A stretch of DNA of 64,000 nt. It comes from Pseudomonas canadensis (GTDB lineage: Bacteria > Pseudomonadota > Gammaproteobacteria > Pseudomonadales > Pseudomonadaceae). This document shows positions 42,901 to 51,200 of this stretch, in pieces. Each line of letters opens with the position of its first letter. The first letter of the stretch is position 1. Position numbers and translations under genes: made by a program. The notes beneath the pieces are model-generated. The model did no database searches. It saw only the letters and a list, made by a program, of their open reading frames with translations, and was not told the DNA's origin. The stretch is from positions 186,001 through 250,000 of the forward strand of contig NZ_KI628539.1 in the NCBI RefSeq assembly GCF_000503215.1. Direction: 5' to 3'.

Positions 42901-43803
42901 AAGCTGCCAGCGGTGGATCCGACGGTGCAGGCTGATGAAAACGCACCGGACCCCTTGGCGAGCATCGACCCCAAGGACATTCCGGCGCTGGATATCGCCA
43001 TTGATCAGCTTTTCCAGGGCCCGGATCTGATAGGTGCCTGGTCGCTGAAAATCCGCCCGACCGCCAAAGGCTTGGCTTTCAATAACCTCGACCTCGGCCT
43101 CAAAGGCATGCAGCTCAAGGGCGCGGGTGGTTGGGAAGGGACGGCTGGCGACAGTAGCAGTTGGTACAAGGGTCGCTTGGATGGCAAGAATATCGGCGAT
43201 GTACTCAAGGGTTGGGGTTATGCGCCCACCGTCACCAGCCAGGATTTTCACCTGGATGTGGATGGTCGCTGGCCCGGTTCGCCTGCCTTTGTCGGGCCCA
43301 AGCGTTTCTCCGGCAGCCTGGATGCAGCGTTCCGCAATGGCCAGTTCGTCGAAGTGGAAGGCGGGGCACAGGCGCTGCGGGTGTTTGGCCTGCTGAACTT
43401 CAACTCCATTGGGCGCCGTCTGCGCCTGGACTTCTCGGACTTGCTCGGCAAGGGCTTGAGCTACGACCGTGTGAAGGGCTTGCTGGCGGCGAGCAACGGG
43501 GTATTCGTGACCCGTGAGCCGATCACCATGACCGGGCCTTCGACTAACCTGGAACTCAACGGCACCCTGGACCTGGTCGCAGACCGTGTCGACGCCAAGC
43601 TGCTGGTCACCCTGCCGGTGACCAATAACCTGCCGATCGCCGCGCTGATTGTAGGCGCGCCCGCGATCGGCGGTGCGTTGTTCCTGATCGACAAGCTGAT
43701 CGGTGACCGTGTTGCGCGCTTTGCCAGCGTGCAATACAAGGTCGAAGGCCCGTGGAAGGACCCGAAAATCACCTTCGACAAGCCATTTGAAAAACCAAAC
43801 TGA
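39988..43803 (+). CDS. yhdP: YhdP family AsmA-like protein
   Basis: 1271 aa, the expected size. One N-terminal membrane helix (about 10-35) is followed by a very long periplasmic part rich in beta-strand repeats, and a C-terminal AsmA_2-type domain (RVKGLLAASNGVFVTREPI, TGPSTNLELNGTLDLVADRV). YhdP/TamB-like proteins are thought to form bridges carrying phospholipids to the outer membrane. Downstream of rng as in enterobacteria. The weakest point is the lack of a clear ribosome-binding site. Confidence 0.92.
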   Translation: MERLIRFFAALTRWGLGLCALLLVLAAVYVSLGRELTPLVAEYRAEVEAKAQAAVDMPLHIGSLEGRWSGFAPVLLAHDVMVGEGSSALRLDQVEVVPDMWASLMAREVRIAHLQVSGLQLSVKEDKDGKWALQGLPVQNDQPVDPEQLLKNMQKVKRVSLLDSQVTLQPFDQAPVTLTYVGLSLHTGITRQRLDARLTLPDGQPLAVSLRTRIRASQWKDGEVQAYVSLPQSDWAKWIPAKLTQQWKLTQFKAGGELWLTWAKGTVQSAVVRLNSPQVKGSYADRKPVHIENLALTAYLQRSDSGLKVLFDSLAMNLGETRWESRLQLQQTLATDKDQEVWKLQADRLDLTPITPLLNALAPLPEGFAKTIQHLKATGLLRNVLVDFRPQDTTDQKVSFAANLERIGFDAYFGAPAARNVSGSISGDLGHGELRMDSKDFSLHLDPIFAKPWQYIQANARLTWKLDKEGFTLIAPYIKVLGEEGNVAADFLIRLHFDHSQEDYMDLRVGMVDGDGRFTPKYLPAVLSPALDEWLRTAILKGAVDQGFFQYQGSLNHDALPASRNISLFFKVHDAELAFQPGWPHVSKVNGEVFVEESGVRILASKGQLLDTKVKDVYVNIPHAPAGKDSHLLLTGGFAGGLGDGLKILQEAPIGTASTFAGWKGEGDLQGSLDLDVPLAKGTEPKIVVDFKTDKARLQLAEPTLDLTQLKGDFRFDSAKGLSGQNITAQAFDRPITAQIVADGKPGNISTRVSAKGQVTVKRLTDWLKVSQPLPVSGDIPYQLQLTLDGADSQLMVSSNLKGVAVDLPAPFGMPASQGRDSVFRMTLQGAERRYWFDYGELANFTFAAPPDKFNEGRGELFLGDGDAVLPGAKGLRIRGVLSELDIDPWKKLVDRYAGNDPGGSAKQLLSGADFKVGKLSGFGTQFDQVNLQLDRKPAAWGLQFDSQQAKGTVNLPDAKGAPIAVNLQYVKLPAVDPTVQADENAPDPLASIDPKDIPALDIAIDQLFQGPDLIGAWSLKIRPTAKGLAFNNLDLGLKGMQLKGAGGWEGTAGDSSSWYKGRLDGKNIGDVLKGWGYAPTVTSQDFHLDVDGRWPGSPAFVGPKRFSGSLDAAFRNGQFVEVEGGAQALRVFGLLNFNSIGRRLRLDFSDLLGKGLSYDRVKGLLAASNGVFVTREPITMTGPSTNLELNGTLDLVADRVDAKLLVTLPVTNNLPIAALIVGAPAIGGALFLIDKLIGDRVARFASVQYKVEGPWKDPKITFDKPFEKPN

Positions 43804-43851
43804 GAGCCTGTGGAGTAGCATGGCCGCATGCCCATTAAGGAGAGACGGTCC

Positions 43852-44700
43852 ATGTCCTTTGCGGTAATTCAAATGGTCAGCCAGAGCGATGTGCTGGCCA
43901 ACCTGGCCCAGGCCCGGCGCTTGCTGGAACAAGCCGCAGCGGGTGGGGCGAAGCTGGCGGTATTGCCGGAAAACTTTGCCGCCATGGGCCGCCGCGACGT
44001 GGCCGACATCGGTCGCGCCGAAGCTCTGGGCGAAGGCCCGATCCTGCCGTGGTTGAAACAGACCGCCCGCGACCTCACCTTATGGATAGTGGCTGGTACT
44101 TTGCCGCTGCCGCCAAAGGACCAGCCGAACGCCAAGTCCAATGCCTGCTCGTTGCTGGTCGATGATCAGGGTGAAATCGTTGCCCGCTACGACAAGCTGC
44201 ACCTGTTCGATGTGGATGTCGCCGATGCCCGCGGTCGTTATCGCGAATCTGACGACTATGCTTTCGGAGGCAATGTGGTGGTAGCGGACACGCCCGTCGG
44301 TCGGTTGGGCCTGACGGTTTGTTACGACCTGCGCTTCCCCGAGCTCTACAGCGAATTGCGTGCGGCAGGGGCTGAGTTGATTACAGCGCCTTCGGCGTTT
44401 ACGGCGGTGACCGGCGCGGCGCATTGGGATGTGCTGATTCGCGCACGCGCCATCGAGACCCAGTGTTACCTGCTGGCGGCGGCTCAAGGCGGTGTGCATC
44501 CGGGGCCACGGGAAACCTATGGTCATGCGGCGATTGTCGACCCTTGGGGTCGTGTGCTGACACAACAGGATCAAGGCGAAGCAGTGTTGCTGGCCGAACG
44601 CGATAGCAGTGAACAGGCGTCGATACGGACGCGCATGCCGGTGGTCAACCATCGGCGCTTTTTCTCGCAGGGCGCACAGCGACCTGCTTCGGAACGATGA
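43852..44700 (+). CDS. Carbon-nitrogen hydrolase (Nit1/YbeM-like)
   Basis: 282 aa nitrilase-superfamily enzyme. The Glu-Lys-Cys triad is visible in LPENFAAMG (Glu), YDKLHLFDVDV (Lys) and VCYDLRFPELY (Cys), with AFTAVTGAAHWDVLIRARAI after it. The closest named activity is deaminated glutathione amidase, a repair enzyme; assigned by resemblance only. ATG 43852 follows AAGGAGAG. Sits between yhdP and tldD, as in many pseudomonads. Confidence 0.9.
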   Translation: MSFAVIQMVSQSDVLANLAQARRLLEQAAAGGAKLAVLPENFAAMGRRDVADIGRAEALGEGPILPWLKQTARDLTLWIVAGTLPLPPKDQPNAKSNACSLLVDDQGEIVARYDKLHLFDVDVADARGRYRESDDYAFGGNVVVADTPVGRLGLTVCYDLRFPELYSELRAAGAELITAPSAFTAVTGAAHWDVLIRARAIETQCYLLAAAQGGVHPGPRETYGHAAIVDPWGRVLTQQDQGEAVLLAERDSSEQASIRTRMPVVNHRRFFSQGAQRPASER

Positions 44701-44716
44701 ATTTAAGGCCATACCT

Positions 44717-46159
44717 ATGAGCGAGTTGTTGTCCTCAGTCAGTGATCACCTCCTGGCGCCCGGTGGCGTGACCATCGAAAGCTTGCAAACCGTACTCGGC
44801 GACTTGGCCGGGCCGGGCATCGACGCGGCTGACCTGTATTTCCAAGGGCAGATTTCCGAGTCCTGGGCGCTGGAAGACGGCATCGTCAAGGAAGGCAGTT
44901 TCAACCTCGACCAGGGTGTGGGCGTGCGTGCGCAGTCCGGTGAAAAAACCGGTTTTGCCTACAGCAACGCGATCACCCTGGAAGCCTTGGGGCTGGCGGC
45001 GCGGGCCGCACGTTCGATCTCCCGGGCCGGGCAAAATGGCACGGTGCAGGCATTCAGCACCCAGGACGTGGCGCAGTTGTACGCGCCGGATAACCCCCTG
45101 GAAGTGATCAGCCGTGCGGAAAAGGTCGAGCTGCTCAAGCGTATCGACGCCGCCACCCGTGCCCTCGACCCGCGTATCCAGCAGGTTACCGTGAGCATGG
45201 CTGGTGTGTGGGAGCGCATCCTGGTGGCGTCCACCGATGGCGGCCTGGCGGCGGATGTGCGGCCGCTGGTGCGTTTCAACGTCAGCGTGATCGTCGAACA
45301 GAACGGTCGCCGCGAACGCGGTGGTCATGGCGGCGGCGGGCGTACCGACTACCGTTATTTCCTCACCGACGACCGTGCCATGGGTTATGCACGTGAAGCG
45401 CTGCGCCAGGCGTTGGTCAACCTTGAAGCCATTCCTGCCCCGGCCGGCACTTTGCCGGTGGTGCTGGGTTCGGGTTGGTCCGGCGTGCTGCTGCACGAAG
45501 CGGTCGGTCATGGCCTGGAAGGTGACTTCAACCGCAAAGGCAGTTCGGCCTATAGCGGGCGCATGGGTGAAATGGTGGCGTCCAAACTCTGCACCATCGT
45601 CGATGACGGCACCCTGGCCGGGCGTCGTGGCTCGCTGAGCGTCGACGACGAAGGCACCCCAACCGAGTGCACCACCCTGATCGAAAACGGTGTGCTCAAG
45701 GGCTACATGCAAGACAAGCTCAACGCTCGCCTGATGGGCGTGGCGCGTACGGGCAACGGCCGTCGCGAATCCTACGCGCACCTGCCGATGCCGCGCATGA
45801 CCAACACCTACATGCTCGGTGGCGAAAGCGACCCGGCCGAGATCATCGCTTCGGTGAAGCGTGGCATCTACTGCGCCAACCTCGGTGGCGGCCAGGTGGA
45901 TATCACCAGCGGCAAGTTCGTGTTCTCCACCAGCGAGGCTTACCTGATCGAAGACGGCAAGATCACTGCACCGGTCAAAGGTGCGACATTGATCGGTAAC
46001 GGTCCGGAAGCCATGAGCAAGGTGTCGATGGTCGGCAACGACCTGTCGCTGGACAGCGGCGTGGGTACCTGCGGGAAAGACGGACAGTCAGTGCCGGTGG
46101 GTGTCGGCCAGCCAACGCTGAAGATTGATGCGATCACCGTGGGTGGCACGGGGTCGTAA
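44717..46159 (+). CDS. tldD: Metalloprotease TldD
   Basis: 480 aa. The zinc motif is HEAVGHGLEGDFNRKG (HExxxH), followed by the TldD-specific GRRGSLSVDDEGTPTECTTL. TldD pairs with TldE/PmbA to form a ring protease that degrades unfolded or modified peptides, and in E. coli matures microcin B17 and clears CcdA antitoxin. Start ATG 44717 (MSELLSSVSDHLL). Its partner pmbA is 0.7 kb away, with darP on the opposite strand between them. Confidence 0.95.
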   Translation: MSELLSSVSDHLLAPGGVTIESLQTVLGDLAGPGIDAADLYFQGQISESWALEDGIVKEGSFNLDQGVGVRAQSGEKTGFAYSNAITLEALGLAARAARSISRAGQNGTVQAFSTQDVAQLYAPDNPLEVISRAEKVELLKRIDAATRALDPRIQQVTVSMAGVWERILVASTDGGLAADVRPLVRFNVSVIVEQNGRRERGGHGGGGRTDYRYFLTDDRAMGYAREALRQALVNLEAIPAPAGTLPVVLGSGWSGVLLHEAVGHGLEGDFNRKGSSAYSGRMGEMVASKLCTIVDDGTLAGRRGSLSVDDEGTPTECTTLIENGVLKGYMQDKLNARLMGVARTGNGRRESYAHLPMPRMTNTYMLGGESDPAEIIASVKRGIYCANLGGGQVDITSGKFVFSTSEAYLIEDGKITAPVKGATLIGNGPEAMSKVSMVGNDLSLDSGVGTCGKDGQSVPVGVGQPTLKIDAITVGGTGS

Positions 46160-46206
46160 GAAAGACGGAGCTTCGGGTGGCGAGAACCGCCACCCGGGGA
46201 GGAGGA

Positions 46207-46743
46207 TCAGCGCAGGCCGCGTTGAGTCTCGTCCAGCTCACGGATGTACTTGAAGATTTTACGGCTGGTGGCCGGCGCCTTGTTATGCGCCTGCTCGTGC
46301 TGGGCCTGACGGATCAGGGAACGCAGTTGCTGGCGGTCCGCGTCCGGGTAGTCCATCACGAATTTCTCCAGCACGGCGTCATCGCCCGCGATCAGGCGGT
46401 CACGCCAACGTTCCAGGTTATGGAAGCGTTCGTTGTACTGTCGAGTAGAGGCATCGGTTTGATCGAGCAAGGTCAGAATGGCGTCGATGTCCTGATCGCG
46501 CATGAGTTTGCCGATAAACGAGATGTGCCGTTTACGCGCGATATTCGCGGTGTGCTTGGGCGCATCGGCCAGGGCACGACGCATTTCGTCGGTGAGTGGC
46601 AGTTTTGCAATCAAGTCTTTTTTGAGCGTTGTAAGGCGCTCGCCAAGGTCAACCAGAGCATGCAGCTCACGTTTGACCTGGGTTTTGCTTTTCTCCCCAT
46701 CGAGGGAGTCGTCGTAAGAATCAACCATGGTGGCAGTCCGCAA
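46207..46743 (-). CDS. darP: Dual-action ribosomal maturation protein DarP (YjgA, DUF615)
   Basis: 178 aa, highly charged and helical. Family marks: SKTQVKRELHALVDLGERLT, ALADAPKHTANIARKRHISF and FMDYPDADRQQLRSLIRQAQ-like C-terminal half. It binds late 50S precursors and helps maturation of the peptidyl-transferase centre. It lies antisense between tldD and pmbA, the usual arrangement beside pmbA. Confidence 0.93.
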   Translation of the reverse strand: MRTATMVDSYDDSLDGEKSKTQVKRELHALVDLGERLTTLKKDLIAKLPLTDEMRRALADAPKHTANIARKRHISFIGKLMRDQDIDAILTLLDQTDASTRQYNERFHNLERWRDRLIAGDDAVLEKFVMDYPDADRQQLRSLIRQAQHEQAHNKAPATSRKIFKYIRELDETQRGLR

Positions 46744-46836
46744 AGAAACGCCGCCATGATAACCAGTCGGGGGCCGCTTGTCCGGCCCGGTCGCTCGATG
46801 GCCTTAACCGAAAGCAGAATTTGAGTGGAGAAAACC

Positions 46837-48183
46837 ATGAGTGCAGCCCAAAGCGTCGGTCCGCAAGCGTTACCGGCACTGCAGGAACAAGTCGAGCAGA
46901 TCCTTGCCGAGGCCAAGCGCCAGGGGGCCAGTGCCTGTGAAGTGGCCGTGTCGCTGGAGCAGGGGCTGTCGACGTCGGTGCGCCAGCGGGAAGTGGAAAC
47001 CGTTGAGTTCAACCGCGACCAGGGTTTTGGTATTACCTTGTATGTCGGGCAGCGCAAAGGTTCGGCCAGTACGTCGGCCAGCGGTCCGGAAGCCATTCGC
47101 GAGACGGTGGCGGCTGCGCTGGCAATCGCCAAGCACACCTCCGAAGACGAAAGCTCGGGCCTGGCCGACAAGGCGCTGATGGCCAAGGACCTGCAGGATT
47201 TCGATCTGTTTCACGCTTGGGACATCACACCCGAACAGGCCATCGAACGGGCGCTGATCTGCGAAGCTGCTGCATTCGACGCTGATGCCCGCATCAAAAA
47301 CGCAGACGGCACCACGTTGAGCACGCACCAGGGTTGCCGCGTGTATGGCAACAGCCATGGCTTTATCGGTGGTTACGCGTCCACCCGCCATAGCTTGAGC
47401 TGCGTGATGATCGCCGAGGCTGACGGCCAGATGCAGCGCGATTATTGGTACGACGTCAGCCGTCAGGGCGAATTGCTGTCGGACCCGATCAGCATTGGTC
47501 AGCGCGCGGCGCAGCGTGCAGCGAGCCGCCTGGGCGCGCGCCCGGTGCCAACCTGTGAAGTGCCGGTACTGTTTTCGGCAGAACTGGCGGGTGGGTTGTT
47601 TGGCAGTTTCCTGGGGGCGATTTCCGGTGGCAACTTGTACCGTAAGTCCTCGTTCCTGGAGGGGGCGATTGGCCAAAAGTTGTTCCCAGAGTGGCTGACC
47701 ATCGATGAGCGCCCGCACTTGATGCGCGCCATGGGCAGTACGTCGTTCGACGGTGATGGCCTGGCGACGTATGCCAAACCGTTCGTCGAGAAGGGCGAGT
47801 TGGTGTCTTACGTACTGGGCACGTACGCCGGTCGCAAGCTGGGCCTGCCAAGCACCGCGAACTCCGGAGGCGTACACAACCTGTTCGTCACCCACGGCGA
47901 TGAAGACCAAGCTGCGCTGCTTCGGCGCATGGGGCGTGGCTTGCTGGTGACCGAGCTGATGGGCCATGGCCTGAACATGGTCACCGGTGATTACTCGCGT
48001 GGCGCGGCGGGTTTCTGGGTGGAAAACGGCGAGATTCAGTTTGCCGTCCAGGAAGTGACCATCGCAGGCAATATGCGCGACATGTTCAAGCAGATCGTCG
48101 CCGTGGGTAATGATCTGGAACTGCGCAGCAACATTCGCACAGGCTCGGTGTTGATCGAGCGGATGACTGTCGCCGGCAGCTAA
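46837..48183 (+). CDS. pmbA: TldE/PmbA metalloprotease subunit
   Basis: 448 aa, homologous in fold to TldD but without the HExxxH motif, as expected for the non-catalytic partner. Recognisable segments: EVETVEFNRDQGFGITLYVG, PVLFSAELAGGLFGSFLGAI, ANSGGVHNLFVTHG and GRGLLVTELMGHGLNMVTGD. ATG 46837 with GTGGAG upstream is preferred to 46825. A perfect terminator follows. Confidence 0.95.
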   Translation: MSAAQSVGPQALPALQEQVEQILAEAKRQGASACEVAVSLEQGLSTSVRQREVETVEFNRDQGFGITLYVGQRKGSASTSASGPEAIRETVAAALAIAKHTSEDESSGLADKALMAKDLQDFDLFHAWDITPEQAIERALICEAAAFDADARIKNADGTTLSTHQGCRVYGNSHGFIGGYASTRHSLSCVMIAEADGQMQRDYWYDVSRQGELLSDPISIGQRAAQRAASRLGARPVPTCEVPVLFSAELAGGLFGSFLGAISGGNLYRKSSFLEGAIGQKLFPEWLTIDERPHLMRAMGSTSFDGDGLATYAKPFVEKGELVSYVLGTYAGRKLGLPSTANSGGVHNLFVTHGDEDQAALLRRMGRGLLVTELMGHGLNMVTGDYSRGAAGFWVENGEIQFAVQEVTIAGNMRDMFKQIVAVGNDLELRSNIRTGSVLIERMTVAGS

Positions 48184-48203
48184 TCCTCCCGAAGCTTTAC
48201 TCC

Positions 48204-48240
48204 AAAAGGCGCGCCATCTGTCAGATGGCGCGCCTTTTTT
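48204..48240 (+). terminator. pmbA terminator
   Basis: Perfect 16-bp stem AAAAGGCGCGCCATCT / complement (48204-48219, 48223-48238) with a GTC loop and T run. Confidence 0.93.
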
Positions 48241-48282
48241 GTGGGCGTTTTGGCAGGCGGATCAATCTGCCGCTATTGTTTT

Positions 48283-48318
48283 GATTCTCAATATCATTTA
48301 ATAATAAATATCATTACC
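48283..48318 (+). promoter_or_regulatory. Tandem Fur boxes of the fagA operon
   Basis: AATAATAAATATCATTACC (48300-48318) matches the 19-bp Fur consensus at about 14 positions; an overlapping second site GATTCTCAATATCATTTAA (48283-48301) matches about 11. They lie 16-51 nt before fagA. Fur repression of this operon is established in P. aeruginosa. Confidence 0.7.
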
Positions 48319-48333
48319 GGATGAGTGTGGATC

Positions 48334-48729
48334 ATGAGTTCTGTCCTGCATGAGGATCCTTACCTGGAGAGCTGGCGCTGGATGAGTCGCCAGATTCGCT
48401 GCGGCCTCGACCCCAACGAGCCGCGCCTGATTGAACATTACCTCAATGAGGGTCGATACCTGGCGTGCTGCACCGCGACCCATCCGTGGACGATCGCAGA
48501 AACCTCATTCCGCCTGCTGCTCGATACCGCCAGCGACATCGCGCTGCCCTGGCATTGGCGCTCCATGTGCCTGGATCAGGCGTGGCGTCCATTACGCGAC
48601 TTGGAAAAACTCTCTCACTGCGCCTGCCGCCTCAAGCGCTGGCAGTCCTTTGCGTGGCAATTGGCGACCTGCGAATTGCTGCCCTCCCTTTCTGTTTCTG
48701 ACCTGGTGCAAGGATCTAACGATGAGTAA
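48334..48729 (+). CDS. fagA: FagA, Fur-associated protein of unknown function
   Basis: 131 aa, no signal peptide. Cys/Trp-rich: HYLNEGRYLACCTATHPWTI, LPWHWRSMCLDQAW and HCACRLKRWQSF. It is recognised by position and size as the first gene of fagA-fumC-orfX-sodA, described in P. aeruginosa as iron-repressed. No biochemical function is known. ATG 48334 is chosen over GTG 48325. The stop overlaps the fumC start by 8 nt. Confidence 0.85.
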   Translation: MSSVLHEDPYLESWRWMSRQIRCGLDPNEPRLIEHYLNEGRYLACCTATHPWTIAETSFRLLLDTASDIALPWHWRSMCLDQAWRPLRDLEKLSHCACRLKRWQSFAWQLATCELLPSLSVSDLVQGSNDE

Positions 48730-50098
48730 CACCCGTATCGAACGCGACAGCATGGGCGAACTGCAAGTGCCGACCGAGGCCTTGTACGGTGCGCAAACCC
48801 AGCGCGCGGTGAACAATTTCCCGATCAGTCATCAACGCATGCCGGCGCAATTCATCCGCGCCCTGATCCTGGCCAAGGCCGCCGCCGCCAAGGTCAACGT
48901 CGACCTCAAGCAAATCAGCGTAGGGCAGGGCAAGGCCATCGTCGATGCCGCCCAAGGTTTGTTGGAAGGCGATTTTATGCAGCACTTTCCGGTGGATATC
49001 TTCCAGACCGGCTCCGGCACCAGTTCGAACATGAACGCCAATGAAGTGATTGCGACCCTGGCCACCCGTTTGCTCGGTGAGCCGGTCAACCCCAACGACC
49101 ACGTGAACTGCGGCCAGAGCAGCAACGACATCATCCCGACCACGATCCACGTCAGTGCCGCGCTGGTACTGCATGAGCAAACACTGCCTGCCCTGCTGCA
49201 TTTGGTGCAAGTCATCGAACAAAAAGCCGAAGAGGTTCACCCGTTCATCAAGACCGGCCGCACGCACCTGATGGATGCCATGCCCGTACGCATGAGCCAG
49301 GTGCTCAACGGTTGGGCTCAGCAGCTCAAGGCTAATATCGGCCACCTGCAGGACCTTCTGCCGAGCCTGCAAGCGCTGGCCCAGGGCGGTACGGCAGTCG
49401 GTACCGGGATCAACGCACATCCGGAATTCGCGGCGCGTTTCAGCCAGCAGATGAGCAGTCTGACCGGTGTGAAATTCACGCCCGGCAAGAACCTGTTCGC
49501 TCTGATTGGCTCGCAGGACACCGCCGTCGCAGTCTCCGGCCAGTTGAAGGCTACCGCCGTGTCGCTGATGAAAATCGCCAACGACCTGCGCTGGATGAAC
49601 TCCGGCCCGCTCGCCGGCCTGGGTGAAATCGAGCTGGAAGGCTTGCAGCCGGGTTCTTCGATCATGCCCGGCAAGGTCAACCCGGTGATTCCGGAAGCCA
49701 CGGCGATGGTCGCCGCACAGGTCATCGGCAATGACACGGTGATCACCGTCGCCGGTCAGTCAGGCAACTTCGAGCTGAACGTGATGCTGCCGATCATTGC
49801 GCAGAACTTGCTCAGCAGCCTGGAATTGCTGGCCAATTCCAGCCGTTTGCTGGCCGATAAAGCCATCGCCAGTTTCAAGGTCAACGAAGCCAAGCTCAAG
49901 GAAGCGTTGTCGCGCAACCCCATCCTGGTGACCGCACTCAACCCGATCATCGGTTACCAAAAGGCCGCTGAAATCGCCAAAAAAGCCTATCAACAGGGCC
50001 GTCCGGTGATTGATGTTGCCCTCGAACTCACCGACTTGCCGCGCAGCCAACTGGAGGTCCTGCTGGACCCGGAAAAGCTCACGGCCGGCGGCGTGTAA
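48722..50098 (+). CDS. fumC: Class II fumarate hydratase (iron-free)
   Basis: 458 aa. Starts with the typical RIERDSMGELQVPTEALYGA and has GSGTSSNMNANEVIA, the catalytic loop signature GSSIMPGKVNPVIPEA and TGRTHLMDAMPVRM. It interconverts fumarate and malate without an Fe-S cluster, replacing the iron-dependent fumarase when iron is scarce or superoxide is present, which fits the Fur boxes upstream and sodA downstream. The 48431 start of the longer frame lies inside fagA and is rejected. Confidence 0.95.
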   Translation: MSNTRIERDSMGELQVPTEALYGAQTQRAVNNFPISHQRMPAQFIRALILAKAAAAKVNVDLKQISVGQGKAIVDAAQGLLEGDFMQHFPVDIFQTGSGTSSNMNANEVIATLATRLLGEPVNPNDHVNCGQSSNDIIPTTIHVSAALVLHEQTLPALLHLVQVIEQKAEEVHPFIKTGRTHLMDAMPVRMSQVLNGWAQQLKANIGHLQDLLPSLQALAQGGTAVGTGINAHPEFAARFSQQMSSLTGVKFTPGKNLFALIGSQDTAVAVSGQLKATAVSLMKIANDLRWMNSGPLAGLGEIELEGLQPGSSIMPGKVNPVIPEATAMVAAQVIGNDTVITVAGQSGNFELNVMLPIIAQNLLSSLELLANSSRLLADKAIASFKVNEAKLKEALSRNPILVTALNPIIGYQKAAEIAKKAYQQGRPVIDVALELTDLPRSQLEVLLDPEKLTAGGV

Positions 50099-50125
50099 TC
50101 ACCGACCCTGCTTTGGAGGCTCACC

Positions 50126-50554
50126 ATGGAGCACTGGAAACGCACGATCGAACGGGCCAATCGCTGCTTTATGGCGGGCGAGTTGGTTGACGCTCGCGAG
50201 GCCTACTTGCAAGCCTTGGCCCTTGCCCAAGTGTTGTTCGAGCGCTGGGCGGACGCCGACGAAGCAGTGGCGGCTTGCGTCATTTCCCATCACAACCTGG
50301 CGGACCTGCACCTGCGGCTGAACCAGCCGGAGGAAAGCGCGGAATACCTGTGCGCTATCCATCAGCGCCTGCTGCAGACCATGCAGGACCCGCGTCTGAG
50401 CCCGCAATTGCGCGAAGCGGCGCTGCGCCAGAGCAGCAAAACCTACGTCGAACTATTGAATTTCATCAGCGATCACGGTGAGTACCCGCGCACCCATCGC
50501 CTGTTGGGTGGTGCTGCGGTGCAACCCGCCACTCCTCATTACGGAGCACATTGA
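50126..50554 (+). CDS. OrfX, helical repeat protein of the fag operon
   Basis: 142 aa, mostly alpha-helical with a TPR-like look: ERANRCFMAGELVDAREAYL, DEAVAACVISHHNLADLHLR and NQPEESAEYLCAIHQRLLQT are successive helix pairs. Same place and size as orfX of the P. aeruginosa operon. The function is not known. AGGCTCACC before ATG 50126 is a weak ribosome-binding site; sodA begins 1 nt after the stop. Confidence 0.83.
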   Translation: MEHWKRTIERANRCFMAGELVDAREAYLQALALAQVLFERWADADEAVAACVISHHNLADLHLRLNQPEESAEYLCAIHQRLLQTMQDPRLSPQLREAALRQSSKTYVELLNFISDHGEYPRTHRLLGGAAVQPATPHYGAH

Positions 50555-50555
50555 T

Positions 50556-51167
50556 ATGACTTATACCTTGCCTGCATTGCCTTACGCCTACGACGCCCTG
50601 GAACCGCATATCGATGCGCAAACCATGGAAATCCACTACACCAAGCACCACCAGACCTACATCAACAATCTCAACGCCGCCGTCGAGGGCACCGAGTTCG
50701 CTGGCTGGCCGGTCGAGAAGCTGGTCTCCAGCGTGCAGCAACTGCCGGAAAAACTGCGTGCAGCCGTGATCAATCAGGGCGGTGGTCATGCCAACCACTC
50801 GCTGTTCTGGGCGGTGATGTCGCCCAAAGGTGGCGGCAAACCCGATGGTGCGCTGGGCAAGGCCATTGAGGAGCAATTGGGCGGTTTCGACAGCTTCAAG
50901 GAGGCGTTCACCAAGGCCGCATTGACCCGTTTCGGCAGTGGCTGGGCCTGGCTGAGCGTCACTCCGCAGAAGACCCTAGTGGTGGAGAGCAGCGGTAACC
51001 AGGACAGCCCGCTGATGAACGGCAATACCCCGATCCTCGGCCTGGACGTCTGGGAGCATGCCTACTACCTGCTGTACCAGAACCGCCGCCCGGAATACAT
51101 CAATGCCTTCTACAGTGTCATTAATTGGTCGGAAGTCGCCGCACGCTATCAGGCTGCCGTGGCCTGA
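50556..51167 (+). CDS. sodA: Superoxide dismutase [Mn]
   Basis: 203 aa. Metal ligands sit in METHYTKHHQ-type MEIHYTKHHQTYINNLNAA (His), GGHANHSLFWAVMSP (His) and LDVWEHAYYLLYQN (Asp and His). The Mn-type is inferred from operon position (Fur-repressed, with iron-free fumarase) and general sequence rather than from a single residue. It removes superoxide in the cytoplasm. ATG 50556 follows GGAG at 50543. Confidence 0.94.
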   Translation: MTYTLPALPYAYDALEPHIDAQTMEIHYTKHHQTYINNLNAAVEGTEFAGWPVEKLVSSVQQLPEKLRAAVINQGGGHANHSLFWAVMSPKGGGKPDGALGKAIEEQLGGFDSFKEAFTKAALTRFGSGWAWLSVTPQKTLVVESSGNQDSPLMNGNTPILGLDVWEHAYYLLYQNRRPEYINAFYSVINWSEVAARYQAAVA

Positions 51168-51200
51168 CACTCACCTTCATAACAAGATCTAAGGCCGACT

